Shown here in pieces: positions 1 to 14,781 of a stretch of DNA of 64,000 nucleotides. Where the stretch lies: contig NZ_JAJAGO010000005.1 in NCBI RefSeq assembly GCF_025165795.1, forward strand, positions 1-64,000, written 5' to 3'. The notes below the pieces were generated by a model. The model had not been told where the DNA came from, searched no databases, and saw only the letters and a program-made list of their open reading frames with translations. A program made the translations under genes and the position numbers. Within the stretch, counting starts at the first letter, position 1; each line of letters begins with the position of its first letter. This DNA is from Streptomyces gossypii. Its GTDB lineage: Bacteria; Actinomycetota; Actinomycetes; Streptomycetales; Streptomycetaceae.

Positions 1-95
1 AAGGCTCCCGGTAGATGACCGGGTTGATAGGCCGGATATGGAAGCCTCGTGAGGGGTGGAGTTGACCGGTACTAATAGGCCGAGGGCTTGACCAT
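1..95 (+). rRNA. 23S rRNA, 3' end (partial)
   Basis: The first ~95 bases match the conserved 3' end of bacterial 23S rRNA, including the stretch around 'ggtactaataggccgagg' near 68-85 and the terminal 'gcttgacc'. The rest of the gene lies outside the window. The exact 3' end is estimated from the end of conservation. The A/T-richer spacer that follows leads to a 5S gene, the usual 23S-5S order of an rrn operon. Confidence 0.93.
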
Positions 96-197
96 AGATT
101 CTGCTCGCGTCCACTGTGTTGTTCTGAAACAGCAAACTGTGCTGGCACATGCTCTTTTTGTTGGGGTGTGGTGCTGCTGGTGTGTGTGTTTCGTTGT

Positions 198-316
198 GTT
201 TCGGTGGTCATAGTGTGAGGGAAACGCCCGGTTACATTCCGAACCCGGAAGCTAAGCCTTGTTGCGCCGATGGTACTGCATGCGGGAGTGTGTGGGAGAG
301 TAGGACGCCGCCGAAC
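198..316 (+). rRNA. 5S rRNA
   Basis: The sequence starts with 'gtttcggtgg' and ends with 'ccgccgaac', which pair as helix I. It contains the conserved core 'ttccgaacccggaagctaag'. Length of about 119 nt is normal. It follows the 23S 3' end after a ~100-nt spacer and is followed at once by a strong terminator, so it closes the rrn operon. Confidence 0.95.
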
Positions 317-325
317 AGTTTTTGA

Positions 326-366
326 GCCGGGTTCCCTGAATTCATTTCAGGGAACCCGGCTTTTTT
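326..366 (+). terminator. rrn operon Rho-independent terminator
   Basis: A 15-bp perfect stem (326-340 with 346-360, 5-nt loop) is followed by six T residues at 361-366. It lies 10 bp after the 5S gene, which is the classic intrinsic terminator arrangement at the end of an rRNA operon. Confidence 0.95.
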
Positions 367-412
367 GCGTGGCGTCACCGGGAGTTCACGTGCCGCCGTC
401 AGTATCCGCTGC

Positions 413-1099
413 ATGGCGACAACACAGTTGAGGGACGCTGGCATCGGTGCCGGTGACGAGGTTGTTGTGCCCGCCTATGGCGGGGGCGAAGTGGCCGAGG
501 CCGTGCGTGCCGTGGGTGGCAGGCCGGTGATTGCCGACATCGATCCGCGCAGTTTCTGCCTCGATCCGGCGGCTGCTGCGGCTGCGGTGACCGACCGGAC
601 AGCGGCGCTCGCGCCCGTACACCTCTTCGGTCATACCGCGGACACGGTCCGGCTGGGAGAGCTGGCGGAGCGTTTCGGGGTACGGACGGTCGAGTTCGGC
701 GCGCCGGCCGTGGGACAGACATTGGAGACCGCGCGTCGCCGACGCTATGCGGCGTACCTCGGCTCGCGGCTCACGGGCGTCATCGTGCCTTCCGTTGCTG
801 AGGGCGCGGCCCACACCTACAGCGAGTACGTGGTGCGGGTGCCGGGCAACGGGCGCCCGGACCGTGATGCCTTCAAGCACGCGTTGCGGGCCAAAGGCGT
901 GCGGTGCTGGGTGCCTGTGAAGATCCCCGTCCACTGGATGCCGGATTTCCGTGCGGGAGTGCGGCTGCCGGAGGCCGAGCGGGCGGCGGACGAGTGCCTG
1001 GCACTGCCGATCGACGCGTCCATGACGCAGCGCGAGCTCCAGCGGATGGCCTCCGCGTGCAACGCGCTGGGCGGGCTGCTGCTGGAACCGGCCTGCTGA
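413..1099 (+). CDS. Degenerate DegT/DnrJ/EryC1/StrS-type aminotransferase-like protein
   Basis: The first half matches the DegT/StrS fold: 'AGIGAGDEVVVPAY', then 'IADIDPRSFCLDP', then 'PVHLFGHTADTVRLGELAE'. The second half matches the C-terminal part of that family ('HTYSEYVVRVP', 'ALPIDASMTQRELQRM'). The ~60-residue middle that carries the PLP-binding lysine appears to be missing, because 'VEFGAPAVGQ' runs straight into an 'RRRRYAAYL' segment. The protein is about 228 aa against ~370-400 for active enzymes. It therefore probably does not transaminate. The ATG at 413 has no clear ribosome site; the frame stays open back to a TTG at 365, inside the rrn terminator. Codon bias looks normal, so a conserved non-catalytic role is as likely as decay. 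Confidence 0.7.
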   Translation: MATTQLRDAGIGAGDEVVVPAYGGGEVAEAVRAVGGRPVIADIDPRSFCLDPAAAAAAVTDRTAALAPVHLFGHTADTVRLGELAERFGVRTVEFGAPAVGQTLETARRRRYAAYLGSRLTGVIVPSVAEGAAHTYSEYVVRVPGNGRPDRDAFKHALRAKGVRCWVPVKIPVHWMPDFRAGVRLPEAERAADECLALPIDASMTQRELQRMASACNALGGLLLEPAC

Positions 1100-1125
1100 T
1101 CGCGGCGTGGCTCCGCCTCAGCTCG

Positions 1126-1151
1126 GGGCTTCCACCGCACGGTGGAAGCCC
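1126..1151. terminator. Bidirectional terminator hairpin
   Basis: An 11-bp perfect stem (1126-1136 with 1141-1151, loop gcac) sits between the convergent ends of the aminotransferase-like gene and osaC. There is no long T tract, as is common in high-GC actinobacteria. Confidence 0.75.
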
Positions 1152-1171
1152 TTCGTGCCTCTAGGGGCCGT

Positions 1172-3922
1172 TCAGGCGGGAATCCCCACGGCTGGGACAC
1201 GCATGGCGAGGATGGCCATGTCGTCCGACGGCGCGTCACTGGCGAAGCGTTCGACTGTGCGCATGATGCGGGCGGCGACCGCACCCGCTGTGAGGCCTGT
1301 GCAGGTGGTGAGCGCGTCGACGAGGCCGTCGTCGCCGAGCATGCGAATGCCCTCGCGCCGCTCCGTGACGCCGTCGGTAACGCACAGCAGGACATCCCCG
1401 GGGTCGAGCATCACCCGCTGCTCGTACAGCTCCAAGTCGTCCATGACACCCAGCAACGGCTGAGGTTCGGCAGCTGGTTCGACACTGCCGTCCGGACGCA
1501 GCCGCAGGGGCAGCGGGTGCCCCGCGCAGACGACCTTGAGTTCGGCGCCGCCGCCCGGCTGCGGCCACAACTCTCCGTACAGCAGGGTCAGGAAGCGGCT
1601 GCGGGCGCCCTCGTCGAGGATCGCGGCGTTGAGGCGTTCGAGTACCGCGGGGCCGCCGAATCCCTCGCGGGCCAGCAGCCGCAAGGCGTGCCGGGCGAGT
1701 CCGGTGACCGCGGCGGCCTCCGGACCGGTGCCGCACACGTCTCCGATGGCGAATCCGTACACGCCGTCACGGATTTCGAACAAGTCGTAGAAATCTCCGC
1801 CGACTTCGTTGCCCTCGCCGGCCGCGCGATAGATGACCTCGACCTCGACACCCGGTACGAGCGGCAACTCCGGCGGCAGCAGACTCCGCTGCAGGGACTG
1901 GCTGATGGCCGTGCGTTCGGAGTAGAGGCGTGCGTTGTCGAGGGCGAGAGCCGCACGGCGGGAGAGGTCCTCGGCCAACTCCAGGATCTCCTGGCGGAAG
2001 CGTTCGTCGGTGGGCTTGCCGAGCGTCAGCATGCCGATCACCCGGTTACGGGCGACCAGGGGCAGGACGACGGTCTCGCCGCCGACCGCCGCCGCGGTGG
2101 TGTAGTTGGAGCTGGGCGGGAGCGGGAGCTCGCCCGCTGCCCTTGCGACGTCGTGGGGCGTGGTGCGCAGGACGGCCGACTGCGCCGCGTCGGTCGGTGC
2201 GCTCCAGACTCTGGCGCCCGGGGCGGGCACCGGGTCCGGCGGGTCGATCCTGCCCAGCAGCGCCTTGAGGCTGTCGATGCGCTCCTCGTCCTCGTGCAGA
2301 ACGTACGAGAGCGTGGGATCAGAACCTTGGTCGGCAACGGTGTACACGGCGCACCAGGTGGCGAGCGTCGGTACGGTCATCTGTGCCATCAGGGCCAGGG
2401 TCTGGTCCCGGTCCAGGGTTCCCGCGAGCAGATCGGAGGCTTCGACGAGGAAGGAGAGCGAGCCGCGGCGCAGCCGCTCCAGTTCGGTGAGCCGCGCACG
2501 CTCGACTGCCAGGGCGATGCGGTCGGCGGCGAACTGAAGACGCAGCGCTTCCTCGTTCGTGTAGCGCGACGGAGCTTCGGTGGCCACACCGAGGGAGCCG
2601 GTGAGCCGGCCCTCGACCTTGAGCGGGACGGTCACCACCGAGCGCATGCCCGTCTCGGTCAGCAGCGGGACGGCACCGGGCACGACGCTGAGGTCTTCGT
2701 GCACGGAGGGCATCCGGGCCGAGCCGTACCGGCCGCTGCTCAGCTCGACGGGCACCCGGGCGAACCGCTGGCGTGCGGAGGGCAGGCCCGTGGAGGCGCG
2801 CACCTCCAGCTCCGTCTCATCGTCGGTGGCCAGCAGCAGATAGGCGGCGTCGCCGTCGAGCATGTCGCGGGCGCGCTCGACCGTACGCTGCAGCAGCCCG
2901 TCCAGGTCGTCAGGGGCGGGGGAGCCGATGAAGACCTCGAAGGGGTCGGCGGCCCGGTGCTCCTGGCCGTCGTAGCCGCTCGCGGCGTCGGGGGCCGGGC
3001 TGCGGGGCGGGGTCTGCAGTACGGCGCGCTCGTGGTCGGGGACGAGCAGGCAGACGGTGGAGGGTTCTCCGCCGCTGTCGCGGACCCGGAGGTGGGAGGC
3101 GTAGACGGGGATGGTCCGGCCGTCCGCGCCCCGTACGCCGTAGGAGCCCTCCCAGCGGGAGAGCTGGAGGGCCTCGGCGATGCCGGTGCCGGTGCCGGGG
3201 GTGTGCGGCCAGGCGGCGAGGTCGGTCAGCGGCTTGCCGACGACCTGTTCCGCGGCGTAGCCGAAGAGGGACTGGGCGTCGTCGTTCCACGCGGCGACGG
3301 TGCCGCCGCTGTCCACCTGTACGACGGCGACGTGTACGCGGGTGGCGGCGACGGGGAGCGCGGCATCCGGTACGGCGGGACCGGCGGAGCGGGTGCCGAC
3401 GGGGCGGTCGGGCAGGGAGAGCTGGAACCAGACGCGCTTGTCGGACGCCGTGTAGTCGACGCCCCAGCGGGTGGCCAGCGCCGCGCAGAGGAGCAGGCCG
3501 CGGCCGCCCTCGCGGTCGGGGCTGCCGGGTGGCTGCCCGGCGTCGTGCAGTGGCAGTTCCCGCTCCGGATAGCGGTCGACGACCTCGATGCGCACTCCGT
3601 CGGTGTTCCGCAGGCACAGCACTTCCGCGGCGGTGCCCGCATGGACGACGGCGTTGGTGACCAGTTCGCTGGTCAGCACGACGGAGTCGTCGATGATGTC
3701 GCCCAGCCCCCAGCCTTGGAGGGTGTCGCGTACGAAGCCGCGGGCGGTCGCGACGGATCGCCCGACCGGCTCGAAGGTGGCTGCGGCCCGTGCGGTGATC
3801 ACTGGTCTCCCCAAGAATGTCTGTTCGCTGCCCGTAGCCGCGGGTGTGCCCGTGCGTACGGGTGCGCGCTGGGCGCCGATCGCCGCCGTCTGCCCCGCTC
3901 GCTCGGCGCTCTGCTCGTGCAT
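1172..3922 (-). CDS. osaC: OsaC-like multidomain PP2C phosphatase/anti-sigma regulator
   Basis: This 916-aa protein has an RsbW-type HATPase domain (about 40-180, with 'SELVTNAVVHAG'), a PAS domain (about 190-300), two GAF domains (about 335-490 and 500-665) and a C-terminal SpoIIE/RsbU PP2C phosphatase (about 690-905). The phosphatase has 'GGDFYD' and 'IGDVCGTGPEAA', with metal-binding aspartates. The architecture and the divergent position next to osaA match OsaC of S. coelicolor, which is reported to modulate the osmotic-stress sigma factor SigB. Both kinase-like and phosphatase modules lie on one chain, so it may act at two levels of a partner-switching circuit. Membrane segments are absent; it is cytoplasmic. 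The start codon is the first ATG, and a shorter form is possible. Confidence 0.88.
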   Translation of the reverse strand: MHEQSAERAGQTAAIGAQRAPVRTGTPAATGSEQTFLGRPVITARAAATFEPVGRSVATARGFVRDTLQGWGLGDIIDDSVVLTSELVTNAVVHAGTAAEVLCLRNTDGVRIEVVDRYPERELPLHDAGQPPGSPDREGGRGLLLCAALATRWGVDYTASDKRVWFQLSLPDRPVGTRSAGPAVPDAALPVAATRVHVAVVQVDSGGTVAAWNDDAQSLFGYAAEQVVGKPLTDLAAWPHTPGTGTGIAEALQLSRWEGSYGVRGADGRTIPVYASHLRVRDSGGEPSTVCLLVPDHERAVLQTPPRSPAPDAASGYDGQEHRAADPFEVFIGSPAPDDLDGLLQRTVERARDMLDGDAAYLLLATDDETELEVRASTGLPSARQRFARVPVELSSGRYGSARMPSVHEDLSVVPGAVPLLTETGMRSVVTVPLKVEGRLTGSLGVATEAPSRYTNEEALRLQFAADRIALAVERARLTELERLRRGSLSFLVEASDLLAGTLDRDQTLALMAQMTVPTLATWCAVYTVADQGSDPTLSYVLHEDEERIDSLKALLGRIDPPDPVPAPGARVWSAPTDAAQSAVLRTTPHDVARAAGELPLPPSSNYTTAAAVGGETVVLPLVARNRVIGMLTLGKPTDERFRQEILELAEDLSRRAALALDNARLYSERTAISQSLQRSLLPPELPLVPGVEVEVIYRAAGEGNEVGGDFYDLFEIRDGVYGFAIGDVCGTGPEAAAVTGLARHALRLLAREGFGGPAVLERLNAAILDEGARSRFLTLLYGELWPQPGGGAELKVVCAGHPLPLRLRPDGSVEPAAEPQPLLGVMDDLELYEQRVMLDPGDVLLCVTDGVTERREGIRMLGDDGLVDALTTCTGLTAGAVAARIMRTVERFASDAPSDDMAILAMRVPAVGIPA

Positions 3923-4184
3923 TCCCGGCGCCCCTCCGTTGCCGTTGTGCTCACACCACCGCCCCGTCCCCGCGTACCGGGGCGAATGGACAGCCGGATG
4001 CCAGGTTACTTACGTTCCCAGGGTGAGCGGGTGCCGGTTACCGGTGTTTTCGCTACGCGACCGGATGGGAGCCTGGTGTGCCATGCTGCCGAACTGTTAT
4101 CGCCTGCTTCCGCCGGGGTGAAACACTGGGGCAGAGTGCGAAGCACGGCCCGTACTAGGCGGTCGACCCTACGGGAGGGAAACG

Positions 4185-9854
<5,670 letters not shown>

Positions 9855-9925
9855 TGTGAAACGGTGAGGATGTCTCAAGAAACGGGCCCGGCGACGCAGT
9901 GTGGTCGGGCGCGTGTGAAAACGTA

Positions 9926-9963
9926 GGATACCGGGAACGATCCGGTGTCCCGGGGCGTTTTTT
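9926..9963 (+). terminator. Hairpin plus T-run between osaA and osaB
   Basis: A 9-bp stem (9926-9934 with 9942-9950, one G-T pair) with a 7-nt loop is followed by a C/G-rich spacer and six T at 9958-9963. It could terminate osaA transcripts or attenuate read-through into osaB, which starts 145 bp later. Confidence 0.6.
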
Positions 9964-10108
9964 CTGTGTGCACAGTGACATTTCGGTGACAGGGTGTGGT
10001 GGACCGCTGGGTGCGGCTACCATGACCGGCACAAGGACGGGCGGCGGCGTTCCGGAGCCGCTCCCAGGGGCGGCGTCCGGTGGGCCGCCGGGGCGAGGAG
10101 GACGGGCC

Positions 10109-10789
10109 ATGGTGCAGAAGGCCAAGATCCTCCTGGTCGATGACCGGCCGGAGAATCTGCTGGCGCTGGAGGCCATCCTCTCGGCGCTCGATCAGACGCT
10201 GGTGCGGGCATCGTCAGGGGAGGAAGCGCTCAAGGCGCTGTTGACGGATGATTTCGCGGTGATTCTGCTGGATGTGCAGATGCCGGGTATGGATGGATTC
10301 GAGACCGCTGCGCACATCAAGCGCCGCGAGCGGACTCGCGACATCCCCATCATCTTTCTCACGGCCATCAACCACGGTCCGCATCACACCTTCCGCGGCT
10401 ATGCGGCGGGTGCGGTGGATTACATCTCCAAGCCGTTCGATCCCTGGGTGCTGCGCGCGAAGGTGTCCGTCTTCGTCGAGCTGTACATGAAGAACGTCCA
10501 GCTGCGCGAGCAGGCTTCGCTGCTGCGGCTGCAGCTGGAGGGAAGCAGACAGCCGGAGGTGGCCGCGGGAAGCGAGCCTGCCGGGCTGCTCGCTGAACTG
10601 TCCGCGCGGCTGGCGGCGGTGGAGGAGCAGGCTGAGGCCCTCTCCAAGCATCTGAACGACTCAACGGACGCTGCGGCGGTGGCCACTGCCGCGCATCTGG
10701 AGCGCAAACTCACCGGCCTGCGCAGGGCACTTGACGCGCTGGAGCCGGGTGCGGACGGTTCGGCGGCGCAACTCCCGTCCCAGAACTGA
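10109..10789 (+). CDS. osaB: OsaB-like response regulator (receiver plus coiled coil)
   Basis: A receiver domain (residues ~5-122) carries the acidic pair in 'ILLVDDRPENLLALE', phospho-acceptor Asp55 in 'VILLDVQMPGMDGFE' and the conserved lysine in 'YISKPFDPWVL'. The ~100-residue C-terminus is helical and coiled-coil-like, with no DNA-binding domain. Output is therefore probably by protein contact. ATG 10109 is chosen for the 'gaggag' site eight bases upstream; an ATG at 10022 would add 29 proline/glycine-rich residues. It follows osaA and matches OsaB, which is needed for growth at high osmolarity in S. coelicolor. Confidence 0.88.
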   Translation: MVQKAKILLVDDRPENLLALEAILSALDQTLVRASSGEEALKALLTDDFAVILLDVQMPGMDGFETAAHIKRRERTRDIPIIFLTAINHGPHHTFRGYAAGAVDYISKPFDPWVLRAKVSVFVELYMKNVQLREQASLLRLQLEGSRQPEVAAGSEPAGLLAELSARLAAVEEQAEALSKHLNDSTDAAAVATAAHLERKLTGLRRALDALEPGADGSAAQLPSQN

Positions 10790-10815
10790 CCGGAACGAAG
10801 CAGCTGCGGGGGAGT

Positions 10816-10840
10816 CACCCTCGCGAGCTCGCTGAGGGTG
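10816..10840 (+). terminator. Possible terminator after osaB
   Basis: A 7-bp stem (10816-10822 with 10834-10840) around an 11-nt partly self-complementary loop lies 27 bp after the osaB stop and before ftsK. There is no T tract. Confidence 0.4.
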
Positions 10841-10917
10841 CGTCACGGGCGCCGCTGGGCCCAGCTGTCACGCTGGTCGTCCGTGCCCCCGGGAAACAAC
10901 TTCGGTAATCTCAGCAC

Positions 10918-13674
10918 ATGGCCTCACGAACGCCCGGCAAGGCGGCCAAGAAGGCGCCCGCGAAGAAGGCCGTGGCCAAGAAGGCCCCGGCCAAGAAGGC
11001 CGCGCCCAAGAAGGCACCGGCGAAGAAGGCCGCCGCGAAGAAGCCGGTGGGAAAGCCCGCCCCCAAGCCCGCACCCTCACCGACGAACGGCGTGTACCGG
11101 CTGGCGCGTGCCTGCTGGCTCGGTACGGCGCACGCGCTCGGCGCGATGTTCCGCGGGATAGGCCGGGGTGCCCGGGGGCTGGACCCGGCGCATCGCAAGG
11201 ACGGCATCGCCCTGCTCCTGCTGGGTCTGTCGCTGGTCGTCGGGGCGGGCACCTGGTCCAATCTGCGCGGTCCCGTCGGGGAACTCGTCGAGATGCTGGT
11301 CACCGGCACTTTCGGACGACTCGACCTGCTGGTTCCGGTCCTGCTCGGCGGAATGGCCGTACGGCTGCTCCTGCACCCCGAGAAACCGGAGGCCAACGGG
11401 CGGATCATCATCGGACTGTCGGCTCTGGTCATCGGCGTGCTCGGGCTGGTGCACCTCGCCTGTGGCGCGCCCGGTCGTGACGAGGGCACCGAGCCGATAC
11501 GCGACGCGGGCGGGCTCATCGGCTGGGGTTTCTCCGCGCCGTTGACCTTCACGGTCGGTGAGGTGCTGGCGGTGCCGCTGCTGGCCCTGCTCACGGTCTT
11601 CGGGCTGCTGGTCGTCACAGCGACCCCGGTCAATGCCATCCCTCAGCGGCTGCGCGGGCTCCTCGTACGCCTCGGTGTGCTGACTGCGCCGTCGCAGGAG
11701 TTCTACGACGGTCCGTACGCGGATGCGCACGGTGCCGCCGACACGGACGGCGAGGAGGGGAGCGAGGACGAGGGCGCGTACCCCCGCCGCCGGCACAGCA
11801 TGCGCAAGAGGTACGGAGCCCGAGCCGACCCCGATCCTGATCTCGACCCCGGCCCCGAGCGCGCGGAGCGGGAGGCGCTGGCGAACCGCCGCTCGCGCAG
11901 GCGCAGCCAGGGGCGCGAACCGGACGCGGTGGACGTGGCCGCAGCGGCTGCGGCCTCGCTGGACGGTGCGGTGCTGCACGGTGTGCAGCCCTCGCCGCTG
12001 GTCGCGGACCTCACCAGCGGGGTCTCGGCGGAACGCCGGAGGAAGGAGAAATCCGGCGGTGTGACCGTGCCCGGCGCACGCGGCGACGACGAGCTGACGG
12101 AGCGGACCCCGACGCCGGTACCCGACCTCACCAAGGCGTCCGCGGGCCCGCCGGCGGAGCCGCTCCCGTCGCGTGCGGAGCAGCTCCAGCTCGCCGGTGA
12201 CATCAGCTACGCGCTGCCCTCGCTGGACCTGCTGGAGCGCGGCGGCCCGGGGCGGACCAGGAGCGCCGCCAACGACCAGGTCGTCGCTTCGCTGACCACC
12301 GTCTTCGGTGAGTTCAAGGTCGACGCCGCGGTCACCGGATTCACCCGTGGCCCCACCGTGACCCGCTACGAGATCGAGCTCGGCCCCGCCGTCAAGGTGG
12401 AGAAGATCACCGCGCTGGCCAAGAACATCGCCTATGCGGTGGCGAGCCCGGACATCCGGATCATCAGCCCCATCCCCGGCAAGTCAGCCGTCGGAATCGA
12501 GATTCCGAACAGCGACCGGGAGATGGTCAACCTCGGCGACGTGCTGCGTTCGGCCGAGGCGGGGGGCGACGACCACCCCTTGCTGGTCGGGCTCGGCAAG
12601 GACGTGGAGGGTGGTTATGTCTCCACCGACCTGACGAAGATGCCGCACCTGCTGGTCGCCGGTGCGACCGGGTCGGGCAAGTCGTCCTGCATCAACTGTC
12701 TGATCACCTCGGTCATGGCGCGCGCCACCCCGGAGGACGTGCGGATGGTGCTCGTCGACCCCAAGCGGGTGGAGCTGACCGCCTACGAGGGCATCCCGCA
12801 CCTGATCACGCCGATCATCACCAATCCCAAGCGGGCGGCCGAGGCGCTCCAGTGGGTGGTCCGCGAGATGGACCTGCGCTACGACGACCTCGCGGCGTTC
12901 GGCTACCGGCACATCGACGACTTCAACGCCGCCGTGCGCAGCGGCAAGGCCCGGACTCCGGAGGGCAGCGAGCGAGAGCTGTCGCCGTACCCGTATCTGC
13001 TGGTCATCGTGGACGAGCTGGCGGATCTCATGATGGTGGCACCCCGTGATGTCGAGGACGCGATCGTCCGGATCACCCAGCTGGCACGGGCTGCGGGCAT
13101 CCATCTCGTGCTGGCGACGCAGCGGCCGTCCGTCGATGTCGTCACCGGCCTGATCAAGGCGAACGTGCCCTCGCGGCTCGCCTTCTCCACCTCCTCCCTC
13201 GCCGACAGCCGGGTCATCCTGGACCAGCCCGGTGCCGAGAAGCTGATCGGCAAGGGGGACGGCCTGTTCCTGCCCATGGGGGCGAACAAGCCGGTCCGGA
13301 TGCAGGGGGCCTATGTCTCCGAGGAGGAGGTCGGCGGGGTCGTCGACCACTGCAAGGCGCAGATGGCGCCGGTCTTCCGGCAGGACGTCACTGTCGGTCA
13401 GACGAAGAAGAAGGAGATCGACGAGGAGATCGGCGACGATCTGGATCTGCTGTGCCAGGCGGCCGAACTCGTCGTCTCGACCCAGTTCGGCTCCACCTCC
13501 ATGCTCCAGCGCAAACTGCGGGTCGGCTTCGCGAAGGCGGGGCGGCTGATGGATCTGATGGAGTCACGCGCGGTTGTCGGTCCGAGTGAGGGATCCAAGG
13601 CGCGGGACGTGCTGATCAAACCGGACGAACTGGATGGCGTGCTTGCCGTGATCCGAGGGGAGACTGAGCCGTAA
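10918..13674 (+). CDS. ftsK: DNA translocase FtsK/SpoIIIE
   Basis: This 918-aa membrane-anchored DNA pump clears chromosomes from closing septa. The N-terminus is a lysine/alanine/proline tail (residues ~5-55, repeated 'KKAPAKK'). Several hydrophobic segments follow between ~80 and 245, then a charged linker (~255-440). The motor domain has Walker A '[11 protein letters not shown]' and Walker B '[12 protein letters not shown]', and the C-terminal winged gamma domain (~845-905, '[20 protein letters not shown]') would read polar DNA motifs. Length and domain order are those of actinobacterial FtsK. It stands alone downstream of osaB and upstream of a RodZ-like gene. Confidence 0.97.
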   Translation: MASRTPGKAAKKAPAKKAVAKKAPAKKAAPKKAPAKKAAAKKPVGKPAPKPAPSPTNGVYRLARACWLGTAHALGAMFRGIGRGARGLDPAHRKDGIALLLLGLSLVVGAGTWSNLRGPVGELVEMLVTGTFGRLDLLVPVLLGGMAVRLLLHPEKPEANGRIIIGLSALVIGVLGLVHLACGAPGRDEGTEPIRDAGGLIGWGFSAPLTFTVGEVLAVPLLALLTVFGLLVVTATPVNAIPQRLRGLLVRLGVLTAPSQEFYDGPYADAHGAADTDGEEGSEDEGAYPRRRHSMRKRYGARADPDPDLDPGPERAEREALANRRSRRRSQGREPDAVDVAAAAAASLDGAVLHGVQPSPLVADLTSGVSAERRRKEKSGGVTVPGARGDDELTERTPTPVPDLTKASAGPPAEPLPSRAEQLQLAGDISYALPSLDLLERGGPGRTRSAANDQVVASLTTVFGEFKVDAAVTGFTRGPTVTRYEIELGPAVKVEKITALAKNIAYAVASPDIRIISPIPGKSAVGIEIPNSDREMVNLGDVLRSAEAGGDDHPLLVGLGKDVEGGYVSTDLTKMPHLLVAGATGSGKSSCINCLITSVMARATPEDVRMVLVDPKRVELTAYEGIPHLITPIITNPKRAAEALQWVVREMDLRYDDLAAFGYRHIDDFNAAVRSGKARTPEGSERELSPYPYLLVIVDELADLMMVAPRDVEDAIVRITQLARAAGIHLVLATQRPSVDVVTGLIKANVPSRLAFSTSSLADSRVILDQPGAEKLIGKGDGLFLPMGANKPVRMQGAYVSEEEVGGVVDHCKAQMAPVFRQDVTVGQTKKKEIDEEIGDDLDLLCQAAELVVSTQFGSTSMLQRKLRVGFAKAGRLMDLMESRAVVGPSEGSKARDVLIKPDELDGVLAVIRGETEP

Positions 13675-13863
13675 GGGTGAATCGGGCAACCGTTCTGCCT
13701 GTCGTCACGTCAACTGGATAAGCGGGAGGGATGGATGTCTCACTGTCAGTCGGTATGGCAATCCTGATGGCGGACAAAGTTCGTCCGCCCGGTTGCCCCA
13801 CCCTTTTGCTACCCCCCTAGACTGAACCTCCAGCAGGTGGCTGCACGCTCGAAAGGCGCTCCC

Positions 13864-14670
13864 GTGTCCATCGGCAACTCCCCCGAAGAGGACCGGCCCT
13901 CGGTCGGTCGAGCCCTCCAGAAGGCCCGGATCGACGCCCGCCTGACCGTGGACGAGGTCAGTACGTCGACCCGCGTCCGCGTCCCCATCGTGCACGGGAT
14001 CGAAGCAGACGACTTCTCGCGGTGCGGTGGAGATGTCTACGCCCGCGGCCACATCCGCACGCTCGCACGCGCGGTCGGGCTCGATGCCGACGTACTCGTC
14101 GAGCAGTTCGATGCGGAGCACGGGGGGCGTCCCGAGCCCACTCCTGCGGCCACCCTCTTCGAGGCCGAGCGGATCCGGTCCGAGCCCCGCCGGCCGAACT
14201 GGACGGCGGCCATGGTCGCGGCAATCGTCGCGGTGGTGGGCTTCGTGGGTTTCACGCTGTTCAACGGCGAGGACAACGATTCCGGTACGAAGGTCGCCGA
14301 GGACGCGGCGTCCAGCAGCCCGGCCACCGAGAAGCCCGATCCCGAGCAGTCGAAGCCCGCCGACCCCAAGCCCGACCCCTCCGAGAGCGCCGTCGCGGGC
14401 GTGCCCGCCGACAAGGTCACGGTCCGGATGGAGGCGGACGGAGGCAACAGCTGGGTCTCCGCCCTCGACCACAGCGGCAAGCTGGTCTTCGAGGGGCAGC
14501 TGAGGGAGGGCGCGACCAAGACGTTCACCGACGACAAGCGGCTCGACCTGGTGCTCGGCAACGCCGGAGCGGTCAAGCTCTGGGTCAACGGCAAGGAGGT
14601 CGAGCGGCTCGGCGAGGTAGACAACGTGGAGCGGGTCAGCTACACGCGGGGCGACCCGGAGCAGGGCTGA
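13864..14670 (+). CDS. RodZ-like HTH membrane protein
   Basis: The cytoplasmic N-terminus (~1-75) is a helix-turn-helix of the RodZ/HTH_25 type ('GRALQKARIDARLTVDEVS'). One transmembrane helix follows ('WTAAMVAAIVAVVGFVGF', ~116-133), then a proline/acidic linker and a C-terminal DUF4115-like extracytoplasmic domain. RodZ proteins link MreB-type cytoskeleton to cell-wall synthesis; the role in Streptomyces is less certain. GTG 13864 is chosen for 'gaaagg' eight bases upstream. An upstream GTG at 13837 would add nine residues. It lies between ftsK and rimO. Confidence 0.8.
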   Translation: MSIGNSPEEDRPSVGRALQKARIDARLTVDEVSTSTRVRVPIVHGIEADDFSRCGGDVYARGHIRTLARAVGLDADVLVEQFDAEHGGRPEPTPAATLFEAERIRSEPRRPNWTAAMVAAIVAVVGFVGFTLFNGEDNDSGTKVAEDAASSSPATEKPDPEQSKPADPKPDPSESAVAGVPADKVTVRMEADGGNSWVSALDHSGKLVFEGQLREGATKTFTDDKRLDLVLGNAGAVKLWVNGKEVERLGEVDNVERVSYTRGDPEQG

Positions 14671-14781
14671 CCTTCTCCGGAAGCCGCCGACCGCGTTCGC
14701 GGCACCCGCCTGGGCCCGCCGCCTGGGCGGCGTGTGCCTCCTCCGGGCGGGCGGCGGCGTGGGACAACGTAGGCTGAACCC

